Source: SMYC01 sp963578475 (GTDB taxonomy: Bacteria > Acidobacteriota > Vicinamibacteria > Marinacidobacterales > SMYC01). Taken from it: DNA of 64,000 bases. Shown piece after piece: positions 1 to 9,736 of the stretch. The stretch is taken from the NCBI GenBank assembly GCA_963578475.1, contig CAUZCL010000008.1:1-64000 (forward strand). Reading direction: 5' to 3'. The notes under the pieces are model-generated. The model did not search any database. It saw only the letters and a program-made list of their open reading frames with translations, and was not told the origin of the DNA. Position numbers and translations under genes: made by a program. Within the stretch, counting starts at the first letter, position 1; every line of letters starts with the position of its first letter.

Positions 1-231
1 TCTTCGTCGAGCACCGTCGGCTGCGCAGCCCGGACGGTGAGGTTGGGGAGAAGCTACGAGCAGCTCAAGAATCGCGGGGGCTTCTCAGAGGGACTCCTGG
101 CGGAAGTGCTTCGGGGGATGTCTGCTCACAGGTACGAAGAGACGGTGACGAAAGCAGGCGAGGCTTTCGGTGTGACGCCGAGCTCGGTATCCCGCCATCT
201 GGTCGAGGCGACGGCTAGGCAGTCTGCTTGA
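1..231 (+). pseudogene. IS256 (mutator) family transposase fragment, frameshifted
   Basis: Remnant of a mutator-type transposase, the DDE enzyme that moves IS256-like elements. The frame ending at 231 reads SYEQL, LLAEVLRGMSAHRYEETV and AFGVTPSSVSRHLVEA, matching the segment just before the catalytic core, where a helix-turn-helix-like stretch ends in SVSR. Bases 3-50 continue the family pattern in another frame (RRLRSPDGEV), so a frameshift lies near 45-50. Translation stops at TGA 229-231, far short of the roughly 400 residues of the family, and the catalytic domain is absent. The left part runs off the window edge. Family call fairly sure; certainly non-functional. Confidence 0.7.
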
Positions 232-282
232 ACTCCGACTTCCCTGACTGCGGAGAGCGGGTAATCCAAGTCTCCTCAGTAG

Positions 283-648
283 ATGAAATGTAGTTATAGT
301 CCACGAAAAATTGGTGCTATCTCATTATACAAGCGGGCCATCTTCGATCTCCTGAGGAAGGACGACCTCGCGGCATCGGACATCAAGCGGGTCAAGGCGG
401 TCGCCGTGGGGCTTCTGGAGACGCTGAAGGCCAAGAAGCTGCGCGTCGACCAGTGGCGGGAGAAGGAAACAACACGAGACGCCGTTCGCGTCGCGATCCG
501 CGATTTCCTCCGGAGCGACGACACAGGGTTGCCAGTCGATACCCACTCCGAGGCGGAGGTCGAGGATCGGACGGAAGAAGTGTACGGCCAAGTCTACCGC
601 GCCTACCCGAGCATCCCGTCGCCGTTCTACGAAAGGGCAAGCGTATAA
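283..648 (+). pseudogene. hsdR: Type I restriction enzyme HsdR, C-terminal remnant
   Basis: Encodes 121 residues. From about residue 20 onward they match the extreme C-terminus of type I restriction endonuclease R subunits (DUF3387 region): FDLLRKDDLAASDIKRVKAV, LRVDQWREKETTRDAV and VYRAYPSIPSPFYE. The nuclease and the SF2 translocase motor (about 900 residues) are missing, as are hsdM and hsdS. The first residues (MKCSYSPRKIGAISL) do not fit the family and mark the break point, next to the transposase fragment. An insertion or deletion has probably removed the rest. It could still be translated as a stub but cannot be a restriction enzyme. Confidence 0.8.
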
Positions 649-691
649 GCATGAACAGGCCCCACTAGACGGCGTGCCTGGTCGCCAGGCG

Positions 692-743
692 AGAGACTTG
701 GATGAGATCAGTGGTACCTGACGGGCAAGTCTCTTTTTTTTTT
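692..743 (+). terminator. Rho-independent terminator after the hsdR remnant
   Basis: A perfect 9-bp stem, AGAGACTTG (692-700) with CAAGTCTCT (726-734), encloses a 25-nt loop and runs into ten T residues at 734-743. A second small perfect hairpin, GCCTGG/CCAGGC (676-690), precedes it. This is the classic layout of an intrinsic terminator on the plus strand and probably ended the former restriction operon. Confidence 0.75.
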
Positions 744-810
744 GCGAAACGAAGCCAATGTTGGTGGCTCCTGTGACGTGCGGAGCGGACGCGGGGGGCG
801 TGTTCCGCCC

Positions 811-1439
811 CTATTGCAGTTGCGACCCTTCGGCGCTGCGGGAACGAGTCTCCTGGAGACGCTGAAGCTCACGCAGCCAGCGAAGAATACCCCGTTCGAT
901 TGAGGTCTCGTAACGTGCCAACTTTGAGAAAACGTCTCCTTCCGTCGCTTTCCTCGCGAACGTTTGACCGAGCACGGTCTCCGCCCGTTTAGACGCAGCA
1001 GCGGCCTGCACTTGCCGCGCCTTCTCGTACTCCTCTTCGTCCGTGATCGTGGTCTCGGTCATAGACGGCAGGTCAAAGAGAGACCGTGTGTCCTCATACG
1101 ATGCTGCTTTTGAGGACGCGGCGTTGAGTTCGCTACTGAGAATGTCGTCAAGAAAGAGGTCGGCCTCCACGCGACTCAACCGCGCCAAACGCCAGAAACC
1201 TGCCGCGATTCTCTCAGCGAGAACTTCCTCCAATTTCCCGTCGGGCGACAGCTCTTTAACAACGCCATCTCGGGCGCCTCGAACGCGCCAGCGTCTTCGT
1301 TCGGTGCTAGCACGTCGCGGGACAGCAGTCCGTGCTTGATTGCGTTCCTGGAGCTGATCGCCTTTCCAGCCGACGTTCTCGGCCCCATCGATTTCTCCGT
1401 ATTGCGGGTGTTCGCGATCCGCTTTCGCTCGCTCGTCAT
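811..1439 (-). pseudogene. Conserved hypothetical protein, one-base frameshift
   Basis: The start at 1439 reads MTSERKRIANTRNTEKSMGP followed by TSAGKAISSRNAIKHGL. This is the N-terminus of a widespread uncharacterised family of about 200 residues, often seen near mobile DNA in Acidobacteria and Planctomycetes. The reading frame breaks near 1250: the first frame gives ALLKS and then nonsense, while the next frame resumes ELSPDGKLEEVLAERIAAGF and continues to a normal C-terminus rich in LRELQRLQ at 811. A single missing base explains the break. It is either a recent pseudogene or a one-base sequence error. Function unknown; no catalytic motif is visible. Confidence 0.65.
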
Positions 1440-1527
1440 CTTCTCACCCCTCACCGTCTGCCGTTCGTCTCCATCCGCATGGTTCAACTCTCTGGAGGCA
1501 CTGGAATATCGAAGCGATCCAGCGCTA

Positions 1528-1977
1528 TCAAGGCGAAGTCCGTGCTTCCGAACGACCCGCATGGACGATTGGTCCTATCGAAGATAGCTCGGACAACCAC
1601 TTGCGGAGTTGGTTCCAACTCGGAGTGCTTAGGGATACCATCCTTTTAACGCGGTCCTGCGCTTTTTTGAGCGCTCGGCCATAATCTCCATCGAACGTAT
1701 CCTCGGGACCGATATGTTCGGTGCCCCTCTTGTCGCCATCCTTCACCCACGAAGGCTTGGGCATCGCTACACCTGAGAAGAGCCGGTCGAATCGTGTCTT
1801 GGCCCGGAAATCGTAGCCTTTCCCTTCCTTCTGAGGGATGAACATTATCCGCCCCTCGACAATCCTTTGGATTACGCTGCGCGCCTGCGTCGGCGAGCCA
1901 CGCAATAGCCGTCGCCATTCCCCCAGGAGGTCCTCGATAATCTGTGGCTCAAGACGGTCGTCGTCGGTCGCGTGCGG
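1528..1977 (-). pseudogene. Serine site-specific recombinase, C-terminal remnant
   Basis: The open frame from about 1977 down to 1528 reads IIEDLLGEWRRLLRGSPTQA, then RSVIQRIVEGRIMFIP and YDFRAKTRFDRLFSG. This resembles the C-terminal region of large serine recombinases (typical pattern: DWR-LL...QARQVL..LL.GRI.F.P...GY.F.G.......L..G). The N-terminal resolvase domain with the catalytic Ser and the zinc-ribbon recombinase domain are missing, and there is no start codon before a stop near 1978. It fits the mobile-element debris on this edge. The last 40 residues are not recognisable and may be read-through. Confidence 0.55.
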
Positions 1978-2056
1978 TCAACTCTTCCCCCAGGTTCAAA
2001 ACTTTGGGGGAGTCACCTCTTCCTTGCCGTTAGGACGGGGAAGGTATACTTCGGTT

Positions 2057-2806
2057 GTGTTAGTTTCGCGGCGGGACGTGCTCATTATATCGGGTTTGCT
2101 CCTTGGCGTGTCTCGGCGCGCGCTTTCCAGTACGTGGGTTGATGTCGAGGTCACCTGCCCTGTTTGCGCTACCGTGAACGTCTTCAAAGCGCCGGGGAGT
2201 TTCGGCAGCTACGTGTATCGAGAGCCGTCGCGCTACCAATACGTGTTCTGGCCGGCGACGACGGACTTCTTCGTTTACACGTGTCGGCGGTGTCATCTTT
2301 CGGCGGCGATGTCGGACTTCGAGGACATCCCGCCCGACAGGATCACGGCGTTGGCGGCGATGCTCGCGCGTGAGGGTGCGATCGGCGGAGTTGTGGTGCC
2401 GTATTTCGAGATTCCCGTTTTGACGCGCCTCGATATTGCGCGAAAGGTCTACGGCGTTCTCGGACGCGACGACGTTTTCTGGTGCGAGTTCGAGCGCATT
2501 ACCGGGTATCACTTGGCCGAGTTGGGTCAATCGAAAGATGCGCACGCGGCTCGGGAGCGGGCTCTCGTGCTTGCGGAAGGTCTTTTGGAAACGGAGACCT
2601 CAGCGATGGCGAAAGAAACCCTGGTCATTGTCGGGACGATGCGTTTTTTCACGGGAGATCCCCCCGGCGCGCGCGCGGCGCTCGCCGATGCTTCCAAGCG
2701 CACGTTCAGGGGAGAGGATCGAGACGCGGCCGGGCTCGATGGTTTTTTGACTCAACTCATTCATGATTTTCGGCAGACGTTCTTGAAAGAGAGCGGCCAG
2801 GGTTGA
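2057..2806 (+). CDS. Tat-exported DUF2225-like zinc-ribbon protein
   Basis: About 249 residues from a GTG start at 2057, chosen because it gives the N-terminus VLVSRRDVLIISGLLLGVSR, a twin-arginine motif followed by a short hydrophobic stretch. Longer upstream readings of the frame look non-coding. After the signal come CPVC and later CRRC, a pair of CxxC knuckles with the spacing and context (TCPVC...F...FVYTCRRC) of DUF2225 proteins, which probably bind zinc. The remainder is helical and TPR-like (ALVLAEGLLETETSAMAKET). Exported, possibly peripheral; biochemical role unknown. It lies 65 bp upstream of gldC on the same strand. Confidence 0.6.
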   Translation: MLVSRRDVLIISGLLLGVSRRALSSTWVDVEVTCPVCATVNVFKAPGSFGSYVYREPSRYQYVFWPATTDFFVYTCRRCHLSAAMSDFEDIPPDRITALAAMLAREGAIGGVVVPYFEIPVLTRLDIARKVYGVLGRDDVFWCEFERITGYHLAELGQSKDAHAARERALVLAEGLLETETSAMAKETLVIVGTMRFFTGDPPGARAALADASKRTFRGEDRDAAGLDGFLTQLIHDFRQTFLKESGQG

Positions 2807-2871
2807 CGGTTTCGTCCGTATAGTGAGCGGCGAGCGGTCGGCGCGGCGGTGCGTGATAGGATCCGCCGGCC

Positions 2872-3255
2872 ATGAGCGAACCCACGAACGCCCCACGTAG
2901 CGCGGAAATCCACTTCAAGATCCGCTTGAACCGCGAGCAGATGCCGGAGTCGATCGAATGGTCCGCGACCGACGCTTCCGAAGACGATGCGAAGTCGACC
3001 AAATCCATCATGCTCTCCGTGTGGAACGACAAAGAGCAGAAAGCCATGCGTATCGATCTCTGGACCTCGGCGATGCTCGTCGACGAGATGAAGCTCTTCA
3101 CGTTCCAGACGCTCATGACGATGGCAGACACTTTCGAGCGTGCGACCTCCGAGAAAGAGATGGCGGGTGAGATGCGCACTTTCGCCCAGAGCTTTGCCGA
3201 GAAGATGGGCTTCGTCCAAGATGAGGCGGATGAGAGCGAGCAAGGCGAGCCATAG
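2872..3255 (+). CDS. gldC: GldC-family protein
   Basis: 127 residues. The core MRIDLWTSAMLVDEMKLFTF and TLMTMADTFERATSEKEMA match the gliding-motility protein GldC of Bacteroidota along its length, including IEWSATDAS near the N-terminus. In Flavobacterium GldC is a small cytoplasmic protein that supports the GldB lipoprotein; outside that phylum the family is common and its role unproven. No gldB or other gliding gene lies nearby, so motility should not be inferred. The acidic tail (EADESEQGEP) is non-conserved. The stop lies 23 bp before ileS, so the two may be co-transcribed. Confidence 0.75.
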   Translation: MSEPTNAPRSAEIHFKIRLNREQMPESIEWSATDASEDDAKSTKSIMLSVWNDKEQKAMRIDLWTSAMLVDEMKLFTFQTLMTMADTFERATSEKEMAGEMRTFAQSFAEKMGFVQDEADESEQGEP

Positions 3256-3278
3256 CTTCTGCGTTAAGATGAAAGCTT

Positions 3279-6200
3279 ATGACCGATCCGCCCCGTTTCG
3301 CGAAAGCGGAAGCTATTGTCGATTTCCCCGAGGCCGAGGCGAAGGTGCGCGCGTTCTGGAAAGATCGGCGAATCTTCGAAAAGAGCGTCGAGATGCGCGA
3401 GGGATGCGAGACCTTTATTTGGGGCGACGGGCCGCCGACCGCCAACGGAAAGCCCCATAACGGCCACGTACTGACCCGCGTCTTTAAGGACATCTTTCCG
3501 CGTTATCGCAGTATGCGCGGCTTCTATGCCGAGCGTAAAGCAGGCTGGGACACCCACGGCCTGCCCGTCGAGGTCGAAGTCGAAAAAGAGCTCGGCATCC
3601 ACGGCAAAGCCGCAATCGAGGCCTACGGAGTCGAAGCGTTTATTCAGCGCTGCATGGACTCCGTCTTCCGCTACACGAAAGAGTGGGAGCGCATGACGGA
3701 GCAGATGGGCCACTGGGTCGACCTTTCCGACGCCTATGTCACCTATCACAAGAGCTACGTCGAGAGCGTCTGGTGGGCGCTTGCACAGCTGTTCGAGAAG
3801 AACTTACTTTACAAAGGTCACAAAGTCCTCTGGTGGTGGGCGCAAGGGGGAACGGCGCTATCTTCGGCCGAAGTCAGCCTCGGTTACAAGACGGTCAACG
3901 ATCCTTCCGTCTATGTTGCGTTTCCGCTCGTCGACGAGCCCGATACCTCGCTCCTCGTCTGGACGACGACCCCGTGGACGCTCCCCTCGAACATGTACGC
4001 GGCCGTGAAACCCGGCATCGACTATGTTGTAGTCGAGGACAAGCACCGGAAGTTCATCGTTGCGGCCGCTCTTCGTGAATCGATCGCGGCGAAGCTCGGA
4101 CGGGATCTTCCGGTGGTCCGTGAGCTCAAAGGCGAGGCGCTTGTCGGTAAGCGTTATCGGCCTCCGTTCGACGACTATTACGAACGCTACGGCGACCAGG
4201 GAGTCGTTTCCAAGCAATCTGGCACCGTCCCGATGTTTTGGAAAGTGCTGGCCGCGGATTTCGTCCAGCTCGATCAGGGCACGGGTCTCGTGCACGAAGC
4301 GCCTGCTTTCGGTGAGGTCGACCACGATCTTCATCGGGCCCTGCTCGCCGGCTACGAGACCCCGGAAGCGGTTCCGCTTCTTTGCGCCATCGGTCCCGAC
4401 GGGAAGTTCACCGACGACATTCCGTCGCTCACAGGCCTTTGGGTCAAGGACGCGGACAAGAAGATCATCCGGACGCTCAAGGAGCGGGGAAGCCTCCTCC
4501 ATCACGAGACCCTGCGCCACGAATATCCGTTCTGTTGGCGCGCCGACAACGATCCGCTCATCCAATTCGCGCGCCCCGCGTGGTTCATCCGCACGACGGC
4601 GCTCATCGGCCGCGCCATCGAGAACAACCGTGCCGTAAACTGGATCCCAAACCACATCAAGGAAGGCCGCTTCGGCGATTTCCTCGCGAACAACGTGGAC
4701 TGGGCGCTCTCGCGCGAAAGGTATTGGGGAACCCCGCTAAACATTTGGGTCAACGACATCACCGGCAAGATGGTCGCCCCAACTTCGGTCGACGAGATCC
4801 TGAAGAAGAACCCCGACGCCTTCCAATCGTTCGAAGAGGCGAAGAAGAAAAATCCCGACCTCTCGGAGCATCTTCTCGTCCACAAGCCGTGGATCGACGA
4901 TGTGACGTTCACCGAGCCCGACGAAGAAGGTGTTTATCGGCGTGTACCGGAGGTCATCGACTGCTGGTTCGACTCCGGGAGCATGCCCTTCGCGCAATGG
5001 GGCTACCCGCATCGCGGCCACGACAAATTCAAAGAGACCTTTCCCGCCGACTACATCGTCGAAGCGATCGACCAAACACGAGGCTGGTTCTACTCGATGC
5101 TGATGATCTCGTCGCTCGTCTTCGACCACGATTACCCGCACCCATATAAGACGTGCATGGTGCTCGGCCACGTCAGCGACAAGGAAGGCAAGAAAGAATC
5201 AAAATCCAAGGGTAATTTCACACCGCCCGAAGTCATCCTGGAAAAGGTTGCGATGGACTTCGCCGTTATCGACGTGAAAGAAGTCCAGGCGAAAGACGGC
5301 GTGGCATTCATCGCGCGCGAAGACCTCGAAGGGCTCGACCTCAACCCAGGAGTCGCCGTCATCGTCGGGAGCATCGAGTTGCGTGTCGAGGCCGCGAAGG
5401 GACTCCCGCGCCGTGTCATCGTGCTCCCGGACGACGTCCGGAACAAGCTCGGCCTCTCCGCGGCGGAGCGTGGCCTCGCGTTGCTGCCTGCAGACGTGCC
5501 GCGGCTTCCCGAGAATCAGAAAGTCACGCTCGAAGACCCCAATACACCGGCGCCCGGAGCGGATGCCTTTCGCTGGTTCTTTCTCGCAGCCAATCCCCCG
5601 TGGGGCTCGAAACGGCACTCGCTCGGAAACGTGCGTGCCTCGCAAAAAGAGTTCCCGATCAAGCTCCGGAACGTCTATAGCTTCTTCACGATCTACGCGG
5701 AGATTGACGGCTTCGATCCCACGAGCGAAAAGGGAAGGCCGGTCGCGGAGCGCGCGCTTCTCGACCGCTTCATCTTGTCCGAGCTCGCGAAGCTGAACGC
5801 GAGCTTGATCGAGCACCTAGACGCTTACCGCGCCTACGAAGCCGCCCGAGAGCTCACGGAGTTCGTGGATGCGCTCTCGAACTGGTATCTCCGCCGAAGC
5901 CGGAGCCGCTTCTGGGGTTCCGAGCGCAACCACGACAAAATCGATGCCTACGCAACGCTCTACGAAGCGCTCGTCACCGTGACGAAGCTCGCGGCGCCGT
6001 TCGTCCCTTTCATGACGGACGAGATCTACCAAAACCTCGTATGTGGCCCGTTCGGGAAGGACGCACCCGAGAGCGTGCACTTGTGCGATTACCCGGAGCC
6101 TGACACCGCGCGCGTGGACGTCCTCTTGAACGAGGACATGGCGCTCGTGCGTAGCATCGTCTCGCTCGGCCTGCGCGTGCGGACCGACAACCGGCTCAAA

Positions 6201-6866
6201 GTGCGACAACCGCTTCTCCAAGCCGAGGTCACGCTCTCCCATCCCGAGCTCGACGAGCGCATCCGCGTTTATGGTGATCTCATCGCCGAAGAGCTCAACG
6301 TGCAGGAAGTCGTCTTCGTTCACGGCGCCAAAGAGCACGTCGAATATCTCGTCAAACCCAATTTCCGAAAGCTCGGCCCCAAAGTCGGCAAGAAGATGCC
6401 GGCCGTAAAGGCCGCGCTCACCGCCGCGGATGGAAGCGCTCTCCGCGCGGCCATCCTCGATAAAGGGCAAGCTGAAATCGACGTGAACGGCGAGATGCTC
6501 AGCCTCGACCTCGAAGACATCGAAGTTGGCGTGCAGGCGAAAGAGGGCTACGCCGCGGCTTCTGACCAGGCGGCGGTGGTCGTCCTTGCCACCGAGCTCA
6601 CGCCGGAGCTTCTCGAGGAAGGGAAGTATCGCGAGCTCTTGAGCCGAATCCAAGGGTTCAGGAAGAACCTCGGCCTCGAATACACGCAGCGCATCCGTCT
6701 CGCGCTCGACGGTCCCGACGCTTTCCGCGCGATCGTCGACAGCCGTCGAGAGCACTTCCTCGAGGAGACTCTCTGCGTCGACCTGAAGGACGCGCTCGAG
6801 GACGCCGCGTCGAGCGACGTTACGATAGACGGCGAAAAGATGACGATTTGGCTGAGTAAAGCCTGA
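3279..6866 (+). CDS. ileS: Isoleucyl-tRNA synthetase
   Basis: 1195 residues; charges tRNA-Ile with isoleucine in the cytoplasm. The class I HIGH motif is HNGH at residues 60-63 (GPPTANGKPHNGH). The CP1 editing domain follows (VWTTTPWTLPSN). The second signature is KESKSKGN near residue 640, with Glu in place of the usual Met of KMSKS. Right after it is an insertion of about 110 residues (roughly 655-765) before DAFRWFFLAANPPW resumes the Rossmann fold; comparable insertions occur in some long bacterial IleS. The anticodon-binding domain is C-terminal, and the length fits the long, eukaryote-like IleS class. It converges on valS with only 2 bp between stop codons. No T-box leader is visible. 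Confidence 0.97.
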   Translation: MTDPPRFAKAEAIVDFPEAEAKVRAFWKDRRIFEKSVEMREGCETFIWGDGPPTANGKPHNGHVLTRVFKDIFPRYRSMRGFYAERKAGWDTHGLPVEVEVEKELGIHGKAAIEAYGVEAFIQRCMDSVFRYTKEWERMTEQMGHWVDLSDAYVTYHKSYVESVWWALAQLFEKNLLYKGHKVLWWWAQGGTALSSAEVSLGYKTVNDPSVYVAFPLVDEPDTSLLVWTTTPWTLPSNMYAAVKPGIDYVVVEDKHRKFIVAAALRESIAAKLGRDLPVVRELKGEALVGKRYRPPFDDYYERYGDQGVVSKQSGTVPMFWKVLAADFVQLDQGTGLVHEAPAFGEVDHDLHRALLAGYETPEAVPLLCAIGPDGKFTDDIPSLTGLWVKDADKKIIRTLKERGSLLHHETLRHEYPFCWRADNDPLIQFARPAWFIRTTALIGRAIENNRAVNWIPNHIKEGRFGDFLANNVDWALSRERYWGTPLNIWVNDITGKMVAPTSVDEILKKNPDAFQSFEEAKKKNPDLSEHLLVHKPWIDDVTFTEPDEEGVYRRVPEVIDCWFDSGSMPFAQWGYPHRGHDKFKETFPADYIVEAIDQTRGWFYSMLMISSLVFDHDYPHPYKTCMVLGHVSDKEGKKESKSKGNFTPPEVILEKVAMDFAVIDVKEVQAKDGVAFIAREDLEGLDLNPGVAVIVGSIELRVEAAKGLPRRVIVLPDDVRNKLGLSAAERGLALLPADVPRLPENQKVTLEDPNTPAPGADAFRWFFLAANPPWGSKRHSLGNVRASQKEFPIKLRNVYSFFTIYAEIDGFDPTSEKGRPVAERALLDRFILSELAKLNASLIEHLDAYRAYEAARELTEFVDALSNWYLRRSRSRFWGSERNHDKIDAYATLYEALVTVTKLAAPFVPFMTDEIYQNLVCGPFGKDAPESVHLCDYPEPDTARVDVLLNEDMALVRSIVSLGLRVRTDNRLKVRQPLLQAEVTLSHPELDERIRVYGDLIAEELNVQEVVFVHGAKEHVEYLVKPNFRKLGPKVGKKMPAVKAALTAADGSALRAAILDKGQAEIDVNGEMLSLDLEDIEVGVQAKEGYAAASDQAAVVVLATELTPELLEEGKYRELLSRIQGFRKNLGLEYTQRIRLALDGPDAFRAIVDSRREHFLEETLCVDLKDALEDAASSDVTIDGEKMTIWLSKA

Positions 6867-6868
6867 GC

Positions 6869-9736
6869 CTAGCCGGCGTAGTCCTTCTTCATCGTTTCGA
6901 GCTTTTCCAGCATTTCCCTCAGTTCTTGGTACTTTACCTTTTGCTCGGCGACGACCTCTGGCTTGGCGCCCGCGAGGAATTTAGGGTTCTCGAGCTTCCT
7001 CGAGACTTGCGCCAGTTTATTCTGGATGCCGGCCATTTCCTTCTCGATGCGCTCGAGCTCGGCCTTGATGTTCACGTGCTCGCCCAGCGCAACGTAGAGC
7101 TCGAACGCCGGGTCGAAGACCCCGACACTTCCAGCAGGCTTTTTATCCGCGAGGGTCAACGAGCCCAGATTCGCCAGGCGGCTCAAAACAGGCGCGGTGG
7201 CCTCGAAGAGCTCCTCGAAGCCGTCCGCTAGCGGCTTGACTGCCGCTGTGAGACGCACTTTCTCTGAGATGCGGGCATGGGCACGGCTCGTACGCACGCC
7301 CCCGACGAGACGTTGGAGCGACGCGAAAGCGTCTTCGAGCGCTTCGTCGGGCTCGCGTTCGCCCTTGGGTGCGGCCTCGAGCATGAGAATCTCAGATTGT
7401 GGCCGCCGCCCGAGCCATAGGTCTTTCCCGTCCATCGCTTCGAGCAGCTTTCCCCAGAGCTCTTCGGTGATGAAAGGCGCCACCGGATGCAGCATGCGCA
7501 GGATCTCCGCGAGCGTCACGCCGAGCTCGTGCGCGGCGCGGCGTGCGGCCTTTGGGTCGTTGCCCGTCATGCGTGCTTTGGTGAGCTCGAGGTACCAGTC
7601 GCAATAGTCGTTCCAGATGAAGCGGTAGAGCGTCTGGCCTAAGGGCGCGAAATCGTAACTTTCGAGCGCCCGACGCACCTGGCGCACCGTCGACGCCGTG
7701 CGCGAAGCGATCCATCGATCTTCGACGGTCGGCTCCGCAACATGCCTATCAGGCGCATCGGAACCGGGGACGTCGTCGAGCGCCAGGAGCACATAGCGGC
7801 TCGCGTTCCAAAGCTTTGTCACGAAGCGGCGTCCGATCTCGTTGAACCGCTGCAACGAGAGCCCCAGCTCCTGGCCTTCCGAGCATGAGTGAACGAGTGT
7901 AAAGCGCAGCGCGTCGGCGCCGACGGCTTCGAACCCATTCGGGAACAGTTTCTCGACGCGCGCGATGAGCTCTTTCATGTTCGCGGGTCGCGCTTCGAAA
8001 ATAGGTGCTTTGAGATCCTCCAGGCTTGCGCCTTCGATGACGGCAAGCGGGTCGATGCCGTTGCCTTTGCTCTTGCTCATGACCGCGCCACGATCGTCGA
8101 GCACCGTCGGATGGATGTAGACGTCGCGGTAAGGAAGCTTGTCCGCCATCTCGAGGCCCGCAAAGTTCATGCGGGCGACCCAGAAAAAGATGATGTCTTT
8201 GCTCGTCGACAAAACGCTCGTCGGGTAGTAGCGCGCGAAATCGGGGCTTTTGTCCGGCCAGCCAAGCGTGGTCATAGGCCAGAGCCAGGAGCTGAACCAC
8301 GTGTCGAGCACGTCCGGGTCTTGCTCCCACGAATCCGGGTCTTTCTTCACGGCCTGGGGTGTATCGATATCGACGAGGATCTCGCCCGAGTCCTTGTGAT
8401 ACCAGGCCGGGATGCGATGCCCCCACCAAATTTGACGGCTGACCGTCCAGTCCCGGATGTTCGTGAGCCACGCGTAGTAAATCTTCTCCCAGCGCGGCGG
8501 GTGGAAGAAGAGCTCGCTTGCCTCTGTCTTCTTCCACGTGTCGTCGTCGACGCCCTGTCGATAGCCGCTCGCCGCGAGAGCTTTTGCGGCGAGAGGCTTC
8601 ATCCTGACGAACCATTGGTCGGAGAGCCGGTACTCGATGGCCGCGCCGGAACGTTGCGCTCGCCCGATCGGCACCATGCGATCTTCGATCTTTTCGAGCA
8701 GACCTTCCTCTTCGAGAGCTTTTACCGCTTCGGCGCGTGCTTTTTCGCGGTCGAGCCCGCGAAACCGCTCGGGCACGACGTCGTTCATGGTGGCATCGGG
8801 GTTCATGACGTTGATCGGCTCGAGCGCGTGGCGCTGGCCAACCTCGAAATCGTTCGCGTCATGCGCCGGCGTTATCTTGAGGCAGCCTGTGCCAAAGTCG
8901 CGGTCGACGTAATCATCCGCGATAATGGGGATGAGCCGTCCTTGGAGCGGCAGCCGGACTTGCTTTCCCACGAGGGCACGAAACCGCTCGTCTTCCGGAT
9001 GCACCGCGACCGCGACGTCCCCGAACAGTGTCTCGGGGCGGGTGGTCGCGACGCTGACATGGGTCACGTCAGAGGCCGGTTCCACCAACGGATAGCGAAT
9101 GTACCAGAGATGTCCGGCTTCGCCCCCGTCTTTCGTGTTGACTTCGTCATCCGAGAGCGCGGTCCGATCGACCGGGCACCAGTTCACGATCCGCTGGCCC
9201 CGATAAATCAGCCCGCGATCGTAGAGCGCTTTGAAAACAGTGCGCACCCCGCGCGACGGGCCTTCGTCCATCGTGAAACAAATGCGGCGCCAATCACAGG
9301 AGCTTCCGAGTCTCTCCAGCTGCCGAAGAATGAAATCGCCGTACTTTTTTTTCCACTCCCAGACTTTTTCGATGAACTTCTCGCGGCCGAGCTCGCGGTA
9401 GTCGATGCCTTCGGCGTCGAGATGTTTGCGCACGACCGTCTGGGTCGAGATGCCGGCGTGGTCCATTCCTGGGACCCACAGGGCGTCGTAGCCGTCCATC
9501 CGCTTGAAGCGGGTAAGCACGTCCTGGATCGTGTTGTTGAGCGCGTGGCCCATATGGAGCCTCCCGGTGACGTTCGGCGGCGGGATCGCGATCGTGAAAT
9601 GGGGCTTATCTGCCTCGGCCTCCGAGCGCGGCTTGCCATCGGGGTCGTAGACGCTGTCGAAGCAGCGTTTCTCGCGCCACAGGTCGTAGATGCGTTTTTC
9701 GGTGCTCGCGAAGTCGTAACGAATAGGGGTATCCAT
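6869..9736 (-). CDS. valS: Valyl-tRNA synthetase
   Basis: 955 residues from ATG at 9736 (MDTPIRYDFASTEKRIYDLW); nine upstream in-frame codons look untranslated. Class I synthetase charging tRNA-Val: HMGH within PPPNVTGRLHMGH near residue 60, editing-domain motif ATTRPETLFGD, KMSKS-type VMSKSKGNGIDP, then an insertion of about 45 residues before VGADALRFTL, the anticodon-binding domain, and a C-terminal coiled-coil arm (residues about 890-955, Lys/Glu rich) typical of ValS. It converges with ileS, stop to stop, 2 bp apart, so the two transcripts probably overlap at their 3' ends. Confidence 0.97.
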   Translation of the reverse strand: MDTPIRYDFASTEKRIYDLWREKRCFDSVYDPDGKPRSEAEADKPHFTIAIPPPNVTGRLHMGHALNNTIQDVLTRFKRMDGYDALWVPGMDHAGISTQTVVRKHLDAEGIDYRELGREKFIEKVWEWKKKYGDFILRQLERLGSSCDWRRICFTMDEGPSRGVRTVFKALYDRGLIYRGQRIVNWCPVDRTALSDDEVNTKDGGEAGHLWYIRYPLVEPASDVTHVSVATTRPETLFGDVAVAVHPEDERFRALVGKQVRLPLQGRLIPIIADDYVDRDFGTGCLKITPAHDANDFEVGQRHALEPINVMNPDATMNDVVPERFRGLDREKARAEAVKALEEEGLLEKIEDRMVPIGRAQRSGAAIEYRLSDQWFVRMKPLAAKALAASGYRQGVDDDTWKKTEASELFFHPPRWEKIYYAWLTNIRDWTVSRQIWWGHRIPAWYHKDSGEILVDIDTPQAVKKDPDSWEQDPDVLDTWFSSWLWPMTTLGWPDKSPDFARYYPTSVLSTSKDIIFFWVARMNFAGLEMADKLPYRDVYIHPTVLDDRGAVMSKSKGNGIDPLAVIEGASLEDLKAPIFEARPANMKELIARVEKLFPNGFEAVGADALRFTLVHSCSEGQELGLSLQRFNEIGRRFVTKLWNASRYVLLALDDVPGSDAPDRHVAEPTVEDRWIASRTASTVRQVRRALESYDFAPLGQTLYRFIWNDYCDWYLELTKARMTGNDPKAARRAAHELGVTLAEILRMLHPVAPFITEELWGKLLEAMDGKDLWLGRRPQSEILMLEAAPKGEREPDEALEDAFASLQRLVGGVRTSRAHARISEKVRLTAAVKPLADGFEELFEATAPVLSRLANLGSLTLADKKPAGSVGVFDPAFELYVALGEHVNIKAELERIEKEMAGIQNKLAQVSRKLENPKFLAGAKPEVVAEQKVKYQELREMLEKLETMKKDYAG

